This document shows, one piece after another, positions 23,501-35,997 of a stretch of 64,000 nucleotides of DNA. The stretch lies in contig NW_025336346.1 of the NCBI RefSeq assembly GCF_004798865.1, positions 644,904 through 708,903 on the forward strand, written 5' to 3'. Positions within the stretch are counted from its first letter, which is position 1. Each line of letters begins with the position of its first letter. A model generated the notes under the pieces. That model had not been told where the DNA came from and searched no databases. It saw nothing but the letters and a program-made list of their open reading frames with translations. This DNA comes from Varanus komodoensis (taxonomy: Eukaryota; Chordata; Lepidosauria; Squamata; Varanidae). Position numbers and translations under genes: made by a program.

Positions 23501-26500
23501 GGTAAGCTCACTGGTTGTCAGGCACACCTGTTCTGGAAAACTTCGGGTACACACAAGAGGCTAGCTGTTTCGTTAGGACTGACAGTTCAGACTCAGATAC
23601 TGAGATGATTGTTGAAATGGATCCAGTTCCATCTGCAGCCCAAGGCCCTACATACCCACCTGTGCCTGTTATGAAAGAGATCAGTTCAAGAGCAGCTGAG
23701 GGGGCCAGTCAACCCATCCATGGGAACAGAGAAGAGCAACAACATCTGGAGCAAGATGATTTAGAGATGGGTAGATGGAGAACTCCTGCCTCCTGAGAAG
23801 GTGGACCTGATGGTCCATCATCACAGTCCTCAGGTGGCCCAGTTGGGGTCTCTGAGAGAAGAGTGCAGGTATGCCTGGTTTCACAAAGCTCCTCCCACCA
23901 GAGACAGATGCAGAATGATTCATTCATAAGGAAAGCTTTGGATGAAGATTGCCAGAGAGGGTTCAACATTTTGCTTTGTGTATGCTCAAAGACTTGCTTG
24001 TAAAATAAAGTCATTTGTCAAAGAAGTGCTGGTGAGACTATTACTACTAGGAGGGAGAAGTACGGCTCACAGCACTGGTAAGCAGCACTGAAATTAGCAA
24101 AAGAGGCCTCTACAAGGTCCTAAAAGCTTCCAACACACCAGCCTCCTGGCCCTTGAACAAATGGGAAAGCACTGCTGCCTTTGGCCAGTGGGAATGTTGG
24201 AAGTCAGAAGTGCTCACATGGGCATCTACCAAATAACTAAATTTCCCCAGGCAGAGATTCTTACCCCTGTGGTTAGGCTAATCACCAAAGAATGATGGGA
24301 TGGGCACCTCTGAGCATTTTGGGGAAGGCATGAAGAAACATTATACTGTTTTCTGGAGATGGGAGTTCTGCCTAGGCTAGGCCTCAGGGTCCTTGGTGAC
24401 CAGGTCATGCTTTAGCTAGAAAGGTAATTTAGCTAATGTAGAAAGGTCGTTTGTGACATGGCACTGCCCACACTCAGTTGTTTGCCCTTGGTCCTCCCTT
24501 TTTGACAAGGAGAAGGGAGCCTTTGAATCAGTTGTCTAGTAGATTGAAGGAATACTATGGGTCTTATCTCTGGAGACCTTCAGATCTGGTCAACAAACAA
24601 ACAGTTTTCTCTCACTCAGGGGTTGAGGAAACCAGGTTTAAGTCTTGACGTGAGAGGTGGGTGCTGGATATTTCTCTGGAGGAAAGAAGAGAACAGGAGG
24701 CAGCTCTAAACCCCTCAGCCCTCTGTTCAAAGAGGAGCTGCCACCTTTGCTGTTTCTTGTTCTGCCCATGCCATGGGAACTAGATTAGCAAATCTTACAT
24801 TTCTTTTTTTGCCTCAGAACAATGGTAGAATCAAAACATCTCCCCTCTTGTTTTAGCCTTTTGAACATAAATGAGAACAACTGTGATGTCTGGGCTTTCT
24901 TCTAATCTTCCTATGTTGAAGAAGGGTGGGTGGAGGGAGTGTTCTTCCTATGTGGAAAAGGAAGACAGATTGTTCTCATGCTTCTGTGGAGTTACCTATT
25001 CCTTCATCTGGTGCATGAAAATCAGAGCTGCCTTTGCTGTGAAAATGGGGGCAGTACAGCATGTAGTTTGGTGGCTGGGTTATCTCCTATGCCAGCTTTT
25101 GCCTGGGGTCTGTGCTTTATGTCAACATGATCAAGCCCAGAGTTTGATGGATAGAAATTTCCCCTGTCACTGAGGATAGTAATGGCTGCTCTGAATAGGT
25201 TCCAGCCATCCCCAATATTGCAGCTTTTTCCTCTGGCTTTGCTGCCAAGTGCCAGAAGAACATTAGCAACTGGACCTATCCCCTATCTAACACGAAAGAA
25301 GATAAGGTCCAAGCTATGGACTGAAGTCATCACTGTGTCCTTGCCTTGAGTGGGAGCAAAAGCAACCTTTTATTCTATCATACACAGTTGGAAGGGGCCT
25401 AGAAGGTCCTCAGGTCTAACCCACCATTCAATGCAGTAATCAAGTCTCCCATTCAAATACTAACCAGGTCTGACCCTGCTTAGCTTCTGAGATCAGGCAG
25501 GATCAGGCACTTCAGACTATATGGAAGCTTCTTTTTCTTTTTAAATGTGGCTCTTTTCCAGGAGTTCTCCAAACCACTGCTACATATCACTGAGACAGAA
25601 GTAGTCTGGATGTAAGGGAATGCCTGCCCCTGGATGACATCATAAATGAAGAGAGGGCCCTGTCTGAATCCAAGAGAAAATGCCATTGTGCAGGCTTCCT
25701 TTCTGGCCACTAGGGGGAGAAACTGAGATTTAAAAAATAGCAAAGGTACAAAACTCAGCCTCATCTCTTGTGAATCACAGAAATGTGATGAGCTTGACTT
25801 GTAGGCAAGGCTGCGGTCTGTCAAAGGTGCACACACATTTATGGCTATTGTTCAGTATGGTTTTGGGACTGCTCAGGACACACCCAGTAGTCAAGATACA
25901 CTTGGCCTAGCCCCATCTCTGCAGTCAGGCACTGAAGGCAGCTCAGCTTCAGGCTCTTCACGAAAGGTCACTTCCTGCCCCAGGCCTGGCCTTGACAGAG
26001 ATCATGAATTTCTCCGGAGCCATCACACCGATTTGTTTGCTCGCCCCTCCCTCTCACTGCAGCAGCCTTCCTGCAGCTCCAAAATACAGCTGCAAAGTGA
26101 GCAGCCACATCAATAATTCAAATCCAGCCCCTAGCAGCTATCATGTTCCTTGCTGGATCACTGCTTCCTTTCATAGGTTACCCAGACACAGCAAAACATA
26201 CAGGGGGTACTTCAGCAGCCAGAAGCAACCTGAGCAGCCTCTCGCACGGCCCTTCCTCCTGGGTATATTGCTTGTTCTCCCCACACTCCAAAGTTATTCA
26301 TTAAAAAAAAAACCCAAAACCCATCACGTGACTTCAATTATGTGCTCTGTCAAGTCTGTCAATTTCTATCTGCCTATTTTGTACAGTTTATTCTGCTCCT
26401 ATGATTTAGGTTTTCAAATAATGTTTTTGTTTTGGCAAGGGCTGGTGTATGTGTGAGACAGATATATGTGACAGTCCTCATTTCACAGAAGGAACTGATG

Positions 26501-29500
26501 TCAACCTACAGGGACATCTGTTTGTTCTTCAGGTGTTTGTAGATCCTGGAGGGTGAAAAATATACAGGACATGGCTGGCCTTCCTTTGTTTGCAACTCAC
26601 AAGCAGGTTTTGCTGCTACTGTGCACTGAGCAAGAATCCCAACCTTCAAACACATTCCATGCTGCTTGGATTTTCTTAGTTTACCATTCATACTGATCAG
26701 AGAGGCAAAATTTAATGCTCACCCCCAAATCGTGTTTCCAGGCATGTTATCAACACAGTATATTATCCTTACAGAAGGCTTAGAATTCCTTAGAATTCCG
26801 GGCACCCAGAATTCGACCTTTAGAATATAAGAACTTTAAAAAAGCCAGGCTGGACCAGTCCAGCACTTCATACCCATGGTAGCAAACCAACTGCCCATTG
26901 GGTCCCTCGAGCAGGATGGGTGCAAGACCTCCACCTGCCAAGCTGCTCAGCACCTGGTATATGCAGGCAATGCCTCCTCTGGTAAGGGAGGTAGCCCACA
27001 GCCAAGGCTAGTAGCCACTGACAGCCTCCCCCTCATGAATCTGTCCAGTCCCTTTTTAAAGCCATCCAGATAGGTATCGATCACCACTTCCCATGCCAGC
27101 ACATTCCATAGTTTTACTATACTTAGTGTAAAGAAGTACTTCCTTATATCTGTCCTAAACCAATCACCAGTCAGCTTCATAAGCTGACCCTGGGTTCTAG
27201 GGAGAAAAATCTCTTCTTCTCCACACCTTGCACTATTTTAAACACCTCTATCATGCCTCCCCTTCCTTGCCTTTTTTCTCAGCTAAGCAGTCCCAATTGT
27301 TGTAGCTACACCTGATAAGGGAATTGCTTCAGTCCCTTGATCATTTTCACTGCCCTTCTTTGTAGGACTCAATAATGTCATTTTTCGGCTAAGGTGGCTG
27401 GAACTGAATGCAGTAATCCTAGTGCAGCTCCACCAAAGATTTCTGTAAGGGGAGTAAGATCCAGGCAGGTCTATTTTCTATTCCATTCCTAATTATGCCC
27501 AGCATGGACTTTGCCTTTTTCACAGCAGCTGCACACTAGGCCAACATTTTCATCAAGCCGTCCACCACCACCTCAAGATCCTGTTCTCTCTTTAGTCCCT
27601 GCCAGCTGGATTCCATCACCTTATACTTGAAGTTGGGATTTTTTGCCCCAACATGCATTACTTTATATCTGCTTACATGGAACTGCATATGCCACACAGC
27701 TGAAACCTACAACCTCACATGGCCTTAATACTTCAGCCAGACCTCCTGCCCTGAACATACAGAGACACAAGGTTGGCAGGCGAAGGATGTCACAGTCCTT
27801 GCATCCACTTGGCCTGGGAATGCTAGATGCCATGACAGCCCTCTGATGAGTGTGGATGCATGGGGCCAAGGCATATACGTGTTCAACTCACTGGAGCACT
27901 TACCAAAGTGGAAGCTGCAGCCTGCTTGGACTCTTCGCTGAGGTGGCCTAGCATTTGCTCTACCTTGGCTAGCTCTTCCTGGCTGATGTAATCAGTGTCT
28001 GCAGAGAAAAGAGAGCAAAGATCACAGAAAAGGAATGGGTGGCACACATTCTAACACTGTGGTGCAGGAGGTGTGTTACACATTCATTTTCCTCCCCACC
28101 CTCCCACCCGCATGATTCAACTGGAGCTGCAGTGAAAGTGGTTGGCGACACACCACAGCCTAACATGACCGTCAATCAGTCACCTCTGATGAGACCAGAC
28201 TGGGCTCGGCACTACTGTGTGCTGAGCTGATGATATAACGGTGTTGGGAGCGCATGCGTAGAGTTTTCACAAGCTGCTGGATAACAAAACGCATAGAAAA
28301 GCTTATACATGAATATCTGCTCAAGGCATATTGTAGCTACCACTTTTGACAGGACTGATTTATAGTTTCTTAAGGTTTATATCTTCATATGTGTAACTTT
28401 TAAGCTATTCAAGTTTTGAGAATTTTAAAGACGGTGCAACCAATCGCAAGACATGTGCATCCAATAGGATGGTGTAACTTGGTGTCCTGCAACAGAAGCG
28501 GGTTGGACCTGATGGCCTTCATGGTCCCTTGCAGCTCTACTATTCTATGATTCTAAGGCTGGAGAAAGGCTCTGGGGGGCCCCAGTGCTAGCAAGTTATA
28601 GTGGGCCCCCTACTCTACCCCCAACATTCACAGCATCTGTGTGTCTGCACATGGCACGCATGTGTGCATACACACACAGTGTCAGGGAAAGCCATTTCAT
28701 GAACAAAATCGATGCAAAACATTTATTTATCACATAACTAAAAGACTGCTTCTTGCATATGAGCCTGCCTGCTTCTTCAGCTCTTCTGGAAAGGACCTTC
28801 TTTCTCGACTTCCACCTTCAGAGGAACATTTGGTAGTGACCCAAGAAAGGGTCCTTCTGCTGGTGGCTCCCAGACTGCGGAACTCCCTCCCAAGTGAGGC
28901 TCATTCTGTTCCCCCTCTGCTATCCTTCTGCTGGAGGCACAGGCAGCTTTATTCCAAAAAGCCTTGTGCCTATCTGTTGGATTGAATTCTGGGATTGTTC
29001 TTCATTGTAATCATTATGATTTTATTTTACTATATGGTGTATTGATTAAATTAATCTGAATGTCATTTTTGGTAGAAAGGTGAGTACATATAAAATAAAA
29101 TAAACAAAACATCATAGTAGAAACTCATGCAAAGAAAAACAAATACTTCATCCATGGCAGAGAGCTCAAACACACATACAGGCTCCTATTTATCACATCC
29201 TCTTTTTCAGAGCATGCATGCACACATGGCAAACCCAGATACAAGCAGAAGCAGCTTCTCTTTTTTCACACTCCTGCTCCCTTGGTGGAGGATGAGACAT
29301 ATAGTGAGTCATCACCTCATTCACACACATAACTGGGATTGGCCTAACACTTTTGGTACCTGAGGAGGATCAGCAAATACCCCTAACTTCAGCCTAATAT
29401 ATTTCACAAGACTCATGTGAGGATAAAACTGGAGAGAGTTTATTTCCAGGAAGAAAAGTAGAATATAAACAGGAAAGAAACACTTAAATAAACAAAGAAA

Positions 29501-32500
29501 TAGATTTACCACCTATCACAATGGACTGAAAAACTTTCTGCTTTTGTTTGCTTTGAGTTTATCTCCTACAATCATCAAGGTAATATACTTTTCTAGATCT
29601 AAAGAAAATTTCTATTAAAATATATTTGAAAATGAAATGTTAATTCTCTATCTACCACCTCACCTTTTGGGGTTGTTTTCTTTCTCCTATAGCAAGGGAG
29701 ATGTTAAAGATTACTGTACATTGATATATTTCATGATATGAATTCCCTCCATCCCTTTTAATGTTTTTTTTTGTCTTTTTATCTGCCACAGCAGTAACCA
29801 CAAAAAAAATTAAGTAAAACAAAAACAAAGATATACTCAAAATCGCAAATTGTCCTATACACTGTTATTAGCAGTTTAAAATAGGACTCCTTAGAACATA
29901 AAATGGTCAGCAATGCATTGCACTGGCTTCTTATTTTGTACACAGTATTATTTATAGGTATATGTAATAGAGACAAGATGCATCTACTATTCCATTTGGA
30001 CATTTAACTCTTAGAGACCCTAGGAAGACAAGTAAATCTCAAGAATGACATCAACTCTTATTACTAGAACATCAAAATTTAGGGAAAATCATTGTACATT
30101 TCATTTGCTCCACTATTTTGATACCATGCATAATCAGTAGTTCAAAGGAAATGTGTTAACAAGGCAAATAGGTGCCACAAGGATGAATGGGCCTTTCTCC
30201 CAGGGAAAGGTGCATACCAGGGGTCTCAAACTCAACTTACCTGGGGGCCGCTGGAAGTAGAGTCTGGGTGAGGCTGGGCAGCATCAAGTATTCCACCACC
30301 GCGGTGGTGGGCCGCTCATCCCGCGTCGCTCCCAGAGGCCGGCCTGGGTGCCGCCGGCGCTTTGAAGGCCGCAGGGCCCTCCCCCGTGCCCCGCCCGGCC
30401 CAGCAATTGGCCCGCGGGCCACGCGTTTGAGACCCCTGGTGTATACTGTATAGGATTCTACACTTACAGCACAATCCTATCTATGTCTACTTAAGAAAAA
30501 CGTCTATTTGTATTCAAGAAGATTTACTCACAAGTAAGTGTGCATCTATTAATTCCAGCTTAAATATTTACTTCCCTTGTCCCCTTTCCTGGAAGGCACA
30601 GAAAGAACTCACTGAATGAGTCGGAATGCTAAACATATTATTGAAGTTGCTGCTGTTCTCCCGCTGATAACTGCAAATGGGAGGGTGCCCGGCAGGTTGT
30701 TAAAGAGTAGCTGACAGGCACAGTGAGCAGAGGAACACCTCAAGAGGCAGACAGCCCACAATGAGCAAGTCGCCACCATTCAAATTCCACACAAGCACAG
30801 CATTTCTGGCCAGTGGCGGCAAAACTGAAGGGCCAGGGAAAAATCTCCACTGGTTATCAGTTGGGGAAGGAGGCAGTGTGTCAAAAGCTGGGGTTTCTCC
30901 TTTGTGTATTCAAAAAAGTTTTCCTTTGCAAAGCATCCTTTACTGACCAAAAAGCAAAACACCCGAATAAATCTCTGAGCATGCACAGAGCTGATTGTTG
31001 AATCCAATCTAGTAATCACCTCCAGGAGCTTTCCTTATGAGCACACCGGGGCCCCATCGCTTTGAGAGGGGCTTTCTGAAAGCAAGCACACTTCCTCTCT
31101 GTGAGCTGATCCCCCATGCTCTTCTGCTAGTAATGCATCATAGGGTCAAGAACTGTACTTGACTCATCTGAATCTTAGAAACTCTTCTATTCTAAATCCC
31201 CTCCTGCCAGCTGTACAACTTGGTTATTCCCGAAGATTGCCTGCCCACCTGGGGAATCTGGCCTTGAAATAAGCATCTCTCATTTCAGTGTCTTGGTTTG
31301 GCCCGCATTCCCAGGCACCCTCCAGTTCTGCTTCACATTCCGATTCCTCAGCGGTCCTTGAGAATGCATGCCCAAAGCAGCCATCTATCTCATTCCCAAC
31401 GCAGTGGACCAGCCTTTCAAGATGGATTGGTTAAGGTGGAACAGCTCAGTGTGTAAGCAACATTCAGGCAGGGAAAAGGCCACAATCTATCTCCACTCTT
31501 AACAAATGTCCCTGGCTAAAACCCTTTCTTCCAGCCTAAGTTAGCTGAGTGGAACTTAATATTGGGTAGATATGTACAGAATTGCATTGTTACTAAAGTC
31601 TGTGCAAACGGTCTCTTAGTGTGGCCATGCACTCAAATTGCATTTCTTCCTGCAAAATAGCACACACCAGCAGACTAGATATTGCCAGTCTAAGCATGGA
31701 GCTGCCATACACTGCTCTGTTTTCCGCTCTTCTGCAGGAATATAGCAACAGTAGATTTTTTGGTGAGTTGTACATAATCCATGCTCAGCCACAGTGAAGC
31801 CCCTCCCCGACAATATGGATATAATTCATTTTGCATTGGCAGAGTGATTTTGCAAATATTTACAAATTCAGTAAAAATGCTTTTTTGGGGGCTACGATCA
31901 AGGTCTGCGCTAGGAAGGGTATGACCCTTTGTCACTGATGCAATCTGTTTTGAGCTGAATATGTGACTGCCCAATCATAGCCACACCAGAATTTTAGCTT
32001 TCTTAATTGTTTTCTGTGGGAAGTAATCAGTGTTCCAGCATGGCTCTTCTTATGTTCTAACCCCACTCACACAGCAGATGTGCACTCCCTTGATGTACAC
32101 AGCTATACTGAGGGCTGCTCTAGGGTAGCATTCTCCAGTCTGCTTGAATCACTGGGATTAGATGCAGCCAAATATCAGTCAGAACTACCACAGCTTTTTC
32201 TTATGGGGTCCTGCCAGGAAGACAATTGGTCAGAGAAGGCTCCAGGTAATTTTGGCAATCCCCCCAATGGCTCAGCCTATGAAATAGCCTCTCCAAGTCA
32301 ATCTAATATTTGCTGCAGCAGCAAATGAGTGCCTATGAGATAGCATATCAACTGCTGGGCCAGCTCAGTATCATCAAATGGTGGGGCTGCTGGCAGATGT
32401 ATAATGTACGTTTTGGGAATTGGGCTATTAGAGAACGGTAGGAACTTCCCCTCTGCAGTACAGAAATAGGAGAGGATCACAAGCACTTTGCTGAAGGCTA

Positions 32501-35500
32501 GGGGAATTCACAGCCAGGTAATGGAGGCTAATTGTAGGAAAGGTTAGATTGGAGGTTTCGGAAAGGTTCATTCTAGAAAACAATTCAGGATGCCTAAGAA
32601 CTAAGTTGCAACACATTACAAAAAGAAGAGAATTTGCCTGTGGTACTCTCTACAGCCTGCTCTTTTCCTTCTAGCACACATTTTCACACCATCATCAGGA
32701 AAATAAATCTTCAGTTGCCAGATAGGAAAGCCCCACTTAAGAAAGAACAGCTGATTCCTGTAGGGTCTCATAAGGCAGCAAATCACCCCAAGAACTGCCT
32801 AGTCTTCAATAGGCACAGCCTATTCAGTGCACCTTCTGTTGTTCAGCATTCCTAACAGCTCAGAAACTGCTGTTACATGGGACTCTAAAAAAGAAAAGCC
32901 ATTCCAATATTATTTTTTTCATTTTTCTGACAGTAAGGTTCATCACAGACTTTCCAAAAATAATTTCTGTTGGGCATTTGCCCTCACCTGGTAAATGCCC
33001 AACAGTGAGCTTATAACTATTTGAACTGAGCAACAGTTGTTCTCTAGTACCATTTCTTGGGAAGGTAGCCTGAGCTTGGCAGAAATTCACAAGGGAGAAA
33101 GCAGAGATCATCTTTGAGCTACGATATAGTTTATCATATTGTCTAAATTGCCTTTTGCTGATACCTCAGTATTGTAAACACCCTAGAGGTTTATATGCTT
33201 GTATATATTCAACTGAAAGATAAAATCTAGAATGGCCCCAGGCAACACAGCCTTCAGCCAGTCTTTCATATCTGATGAAAGATGAATTGACAGGGTGGTC
33301 ACAATTCAAAAAAGCTTAAGCAGAAGAGGCAAGGCTTTACTGCCTACTGCCAGATCTTCTCCATAGTTCTCAGTGGCTCAGTTCACACGTCACAATGCCA
33401 GTTTTTTGTTAATTATCCTCTGGATAAGTGTGAATGAGCAAGCACATGCTGCCTCCTGCCACCCAATTGCTAATGGGTATTCAACCCAGAGATGCTCCAT
33501 TCCTAGGTTGCCTGGCATTGGGTGCAAACCAGCAACTCTGGACTGCTTGGAAGAGAAACATCCCAGAGTTGAAACCCAGCATCCCTGAATTATTTAGCCA
33601 TTCCCAATAAAGCAGGAGACCTGAAATGGCAGAAGCCAGAAGGGTCACTCATTCTCACTTGTTCAGAGCAACCCAGGATTTAAAGTACAAAACAAAACCT
33701 GCACTGCTGTGATGTTTCAACCAGGCCATTCACTTGAGATGCGTCCCACCACCCCAATCTTGCAATGCCTCATTTCATCACCAGTTTCTAGAGGATATAA
33801 ATAAAGCATGCACCATTCCTTTGGGATTTATGTTTCCTCTGTCCTAGTGCTCCAATTGCTTTCTTGCATCTCTGCAATCTTCAAGGGCATGGCAGAGCCA
33901 AGGACAAGAGCTTGCTTTTCTCTTCCTCCCTCCCTCTCACTTGCTTGATGGGCAAATATTATGTATTTCTAACACTGCCCTCTGTAACAAGAAGCTACCC
34001 TCTTTCCACAGAAAAACACTGCTTTTCTTGCCCTCTCCTCATCATATGGGGGTAATGGGGGTATTCAGACTGGCTTTAGCTCAAATATGTAACAGGATGT
34101 TTTGAAAATGTACAGTATCAAAGTGGGAGGGGGTTAAAACAACGGAACCTCCTGTAATAAAGCCAGTCTCCTTCCACTGCCTCAAACAAAATGCCAAAAC
34201 TATCCATGTGGTTGGTGCAACTATTTCGAACCCTTCCCCCAGTCTCTGCATCATCTTGTCAAGAGCTTTGGCAGTGGGGTGATACAGAAATGTGATATTA
34301 AATAAATAAATAATCTTCAGGTATACAGGGAGGCAAGATCTAAAAGAGGGACAGGAGTATTCCCATTCCCAGGAAGAATGCGAAAGGTTCAAGAAACACA
34401 AAAGAAGAGCTGAAAGGTCTTTTCATTTAGGTTAGCTTTAAGAGGTGAAGTAAACTGGCACAAGCAATTTGGTGTAATTTCATATTTCAGCACATATTTT
34501 TTTCCTGAAGCATTTATTTGTGGTGGTATCCTCCCTTAAATCCTCAGAATGGGCTGTGTAATAAGGTTAGATGACAAAATGCAGTCTTTTGCTCCCTTGG
34601 AAACACATTCCATGCAAACAGCACAAAAATGAGAGGCTTGTTCCCATACACCAGTATGTGGTATTCTACATGATTGTGCCCTGTGACTGGATCCACACTG
34701 AAAGATAGGCAGTGTATCTTTGGAGGGCAGGAAAAGACAACCAAGAAAATAAGCTCATCAAGCTAGCATCAAAATGCTTCACTGGCAACTTCTAGGTTTT
34801 ATAGCAGAGACACAGCGCCCTACAGCATTCTTCACACACATCCCTTTTCATCTTTTTTGTTTTGTTACAACCTGGAATTGAAACTCCTTTACTTGGCATT
34901 GCTACCACTTGATGTACAACAAGATACTCAACTGTGAACTGTGAATCAGCAACACATGTTTATTGTTGTAGTGACATGCCTAAACAGGCTCAGGTGCAAC
35001 CCACTCTTTCCATTATGTACTTTAAGTAGTTGAATGGAGTCCACCTATATGCAATTCTGGTGTCTCATGCTCTCAGATTAAATACATGTATTTCTGGAAA
35101 GCCCTAGAATCTGTTGGAGAGCACAGCTAAACAGCATCATGAAGTCCAAGGAGCTATCAAAATAACTCCAGAATAAAGTGATATAGGAACACCAATCAAG
35201 TTTGGATTATTTAAAAACATTCCAAACTATAACCACTCCCCAAAGCACTGTTAAATGCATTAATATGAAGTGGAAAGAATATGGTTCAACTCTGACTTTG
35301 TGTAGAGAAGGCCATCTGCCAAACTTGGTGATTGTATAAGAGAGGCATTAGTCACAGAAACAACTAAGAGGCCAGTGGGAACTCTGAAGAAGCTGGAGAG
35401 ATCTGCAGTGGAGATAGGAGAAACTGTCCATGAGACAAATATCACTCAGATGCGCCACAAAGCTAGGGTTTGTGGAAGAACCATGAAAAGAAAGCCATTT

Positions 35501-35994
35501 CTGAAACAAACTCAAATCAAAGCCCTCTTGGTGTTTGGAAAAGGCATGAAGGAGACACAGTAAACATGTGGAAAAAGCTTTTTTGATCTGATGAGACCAA
35601 AACTGAACTTTTTATCTTTGCTACAAAATGCTGTGTGTGGCAACAATGCTAATGTTGAGTATCTTGTGTACATCAAATGATAATAATGTCAATTAAATCT
35701 TCTGCAAGGCACTGCACCTGTGGCCATCTTACCATCTTTTCTACAGAGGACACATGAGTATTGCACAACAGGCAAACTGGGAAGAGACAAATAGCCATGC
35801 AGGAATAAACAGCCCATGGCATATGTAAGCACAACAAAAGGAGATACTTACAACTCTGCAGGGAGAAATGTTTCTTGTCAGCAGAAGGTGATGCCATTCC
35901 CAGTACTAAAGGCTCTGTGTGACCCAACAGGTACTGAATAGAACGGAGTTGAAAACAGGGATCTGCCAGCAGCACAGCTGTTGCCCGCTCAGCC
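20418..35994 (-). CDS. RNF123: E3 ubiquitin-protein ligase RNF123 (KPC1), last four coding exons
   Basis: RNF123 is the catalytic subunit of the KPC ubiquitin ligase, which works in the cytoplasm on p27Kip1 and NF-kappaB1 p105; the full protein has about 1300 residues. Found here are the C-terminal 141 residues or so in four minus-strand exons: 35994-35852, 27998-27904, 21240-21155 and 20517-20418 (stop TAG). They match remembered RNF123: [13 protein letters not shown] and KHFSLQS, then [14 protein letters not shown], then [18 protein letters not shown], then [20 protein letters not shown]. All junctions are GT-AG and the phases (1, 0, 2) agree. The C3HC4 RING ligands are all present (CPIC, PC-x-H, KSC-KAC, DCFFC), split between the last two exons. 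The rest of the gene lies right of the window. AMIGO3 sits antisense in the intron upstream of 35994. Confidence 0.95.
21155..21240 (-). CDS. RNF123: RNF123 exon with first half of RING finger
   Basis: Acceptor TTGTTGCAG before CCAACCAGTG, donor GTGAGTAATC after CATGCAA. Encodes [20 protein letters not shown] and KPCSHKSC, giving RING ligands 1 to 5. The human glycine before the histidine is serine here; the zinc ligands are unchanged. Confidence 0.95.
23515..24035 (+). mobile_element. Possible LTR-like fossil (weak)
   Basis: The right part has an AATAAA (24003-24008) followed closely by GTCATTTGTCAAAGAAGTGC, as in the R-U5 part of a long terminal repeat. It is preceded by an open acidic, proline-containing stretch of unknown origin. 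No pol or capsid block, no matching second repeat and no clear target duplication are seen. Family unknown. It may be something else. Confidence 0.2.
25376..25528 (-). mobile_element. 5S rRNA-headed SINE
   Basis: On the minus strand from about 25528 the sequence follows 5S rRNA: CTGATCTCAGAAGCTAAGCA, then GGGTCAGACCTGGTTAGTAT, then TTGAATGGGAGAC. This covers roughly the first 90 bases of the gene, including most of the internal RNA polymerase III promoter. It then passes into a tail reading CTAGGCCCCTTCCAACTGTG and AATAAAAGG, which resembles a CR1-type LINE end. 5S-headed SINEs are known in lepidosaurs. It lies in the RNF123 intron. Confidence 0.75.
26826..27712 (-). mobile_element. CR1 LINE, C-terminal RT region and tail
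   Basis: On the minus strand, blocks typical of CR1 ORF2 appear in order from 27650 down: [32 protein letters not shown], then the LSLEKR region near 27280, [10 protein letters not shown] near 27150 and [12 protein letters not shown] near 27110. The 3' tail ends near 26830. The frame is interrupted several times. This is the longest CR1 copy in the window. Confidence 0.9.
27904..27998 (-). CDS. RNF123: RNF123 exon with [14 protein letters not shown] block
   Basis: Acceptor TTTTCTCTGCAG before ACACTGATTAC, donor GTAAGTGCTC after ACTTTG. Encodes [19 protein letters not shown] through KQAAASTL, matching human YADYISADELAQVEQML. Too short to stand out as an open frame alone. Confidence 0.93.
28488..28556 (+). 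mobile_element. CR1 3' tail fragment
   Basis: GGTTGGACCTGATGGCCTTC ... CTCTACTATTCTATGATTCTA is the characteristic CR1 3' end, including the terminal ATTCTATGA repeats. Confidence 0.75.
28755..29110 (+). mobile_element. L2-like LINE 3' end
   Basis: GTGGCTCCCAGACTGCGGAACTCCC is the conserved block before the LINE stop codon. An AT-rich tail follows, ending in AAAATAAAATAAA. Confidence 0.75.
29115..30205. other. RNF123 intron, AT-rich, unassigned
   Basis: AT-rich sequence with long homopolymer-like stretches; no element or coding block recognised. Confidence 0.4.
30218..30438. mobile_element. Short GC-rich hAT-type MITE
   Basis: 221 bp with terminal inverted repeats CAGGGGTCTCAAAC at both ends (right end read inversely). 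The 8-bp flanks GTGCATAC (30210-30217) and GTGTATAC (30439-30446) match at 7 of 8 bases. The interior is very GC- and CpG-rich (GCCGGCCTGGGTGCCGCCGG) within AT-rich intron. There is no transposase. Confidence 0.85.
30462..30548. repeat. Palindromic squamate repeat (CAATCCTATGC family)
   Basis: GCACAATCCTATCTATGTCTAC and its inverted counterpart ACTCACAAGTAAGTGTGCAT are the two arms. It lies directly downstream of the hAT MITE. Confidence 0.6.
30549..34835. other. RNF123 intron, unassigned
   Basis: 4.3 kb without a recognisable repeat family or coding block. Open frames on both strands are short and have no familiar motif. Confidence 0.4.
34840..35695 (+). mobile_element. Tc1-like DNA transposon, internally deleted
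   Basis: From ATGAAGTCCAAGGAGCTATC (35139) the sequence follows a Tc1-type transposase N-terminus. It includes the helix-turn-helix region (GCACTGTTAAATGCATTAATATGAAGTGGAAAG) and CAGATGCGCCACAAAGCTAGG, up to GATCTGATGAGACCAAAACTG, just past the first catalytic aspartate. It then jumps near 35660 to sequence like the 3' end (GTACATCAAATGATA). The catalytic C-terminal half is missing and the frame has many stops. Closely similar Tc1 families are known mainly from fish, lampreys and amphibians. Confidence 0.8.
35852..35994 (-). CDS. RNF123: RNF123 exon with [12 protein letters not shown] block
   Basis: Acceptor TTTCCAG before GGCTGAGCGG, donor GTAAGTATC after AGAGTT. It encodes 47 full codons with split codons at both ends. 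Reads [16 protein letters not shown] and ends KKHFSLQS. No preceding exon was found up to the right edge, so the intron before it exceeds 28 kb. Confidence 0.95.
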
Positions 35995-35997
35995 CTG

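Larger units (their letters stand above)
20518..25360. other. RNF123 last introns, mostly unassigned
   Basis: Apart from the exon at 21155-21240 I see no coding block. The stretch is rich in CTG/CAG-type words and holds short runs (GCCT)n at 21081-21100 and (CTCC)n at 22336-22350. The segment 23515-24035 is discussed separately as a possible LTR-like fossil. Confidence 0.4.

Noticed and set aside
25440-25528. True 5S rRNA gene
   Set aside because: Only the first three quarters match, with many substitutions, and the sequence leads into a SINE tail.
25992-26456. 154-residue plus-strand frame in RNF123 intron
   Set aside because: No recognisable domain, and it lies within an intron on the other strand without splice or promoter support.
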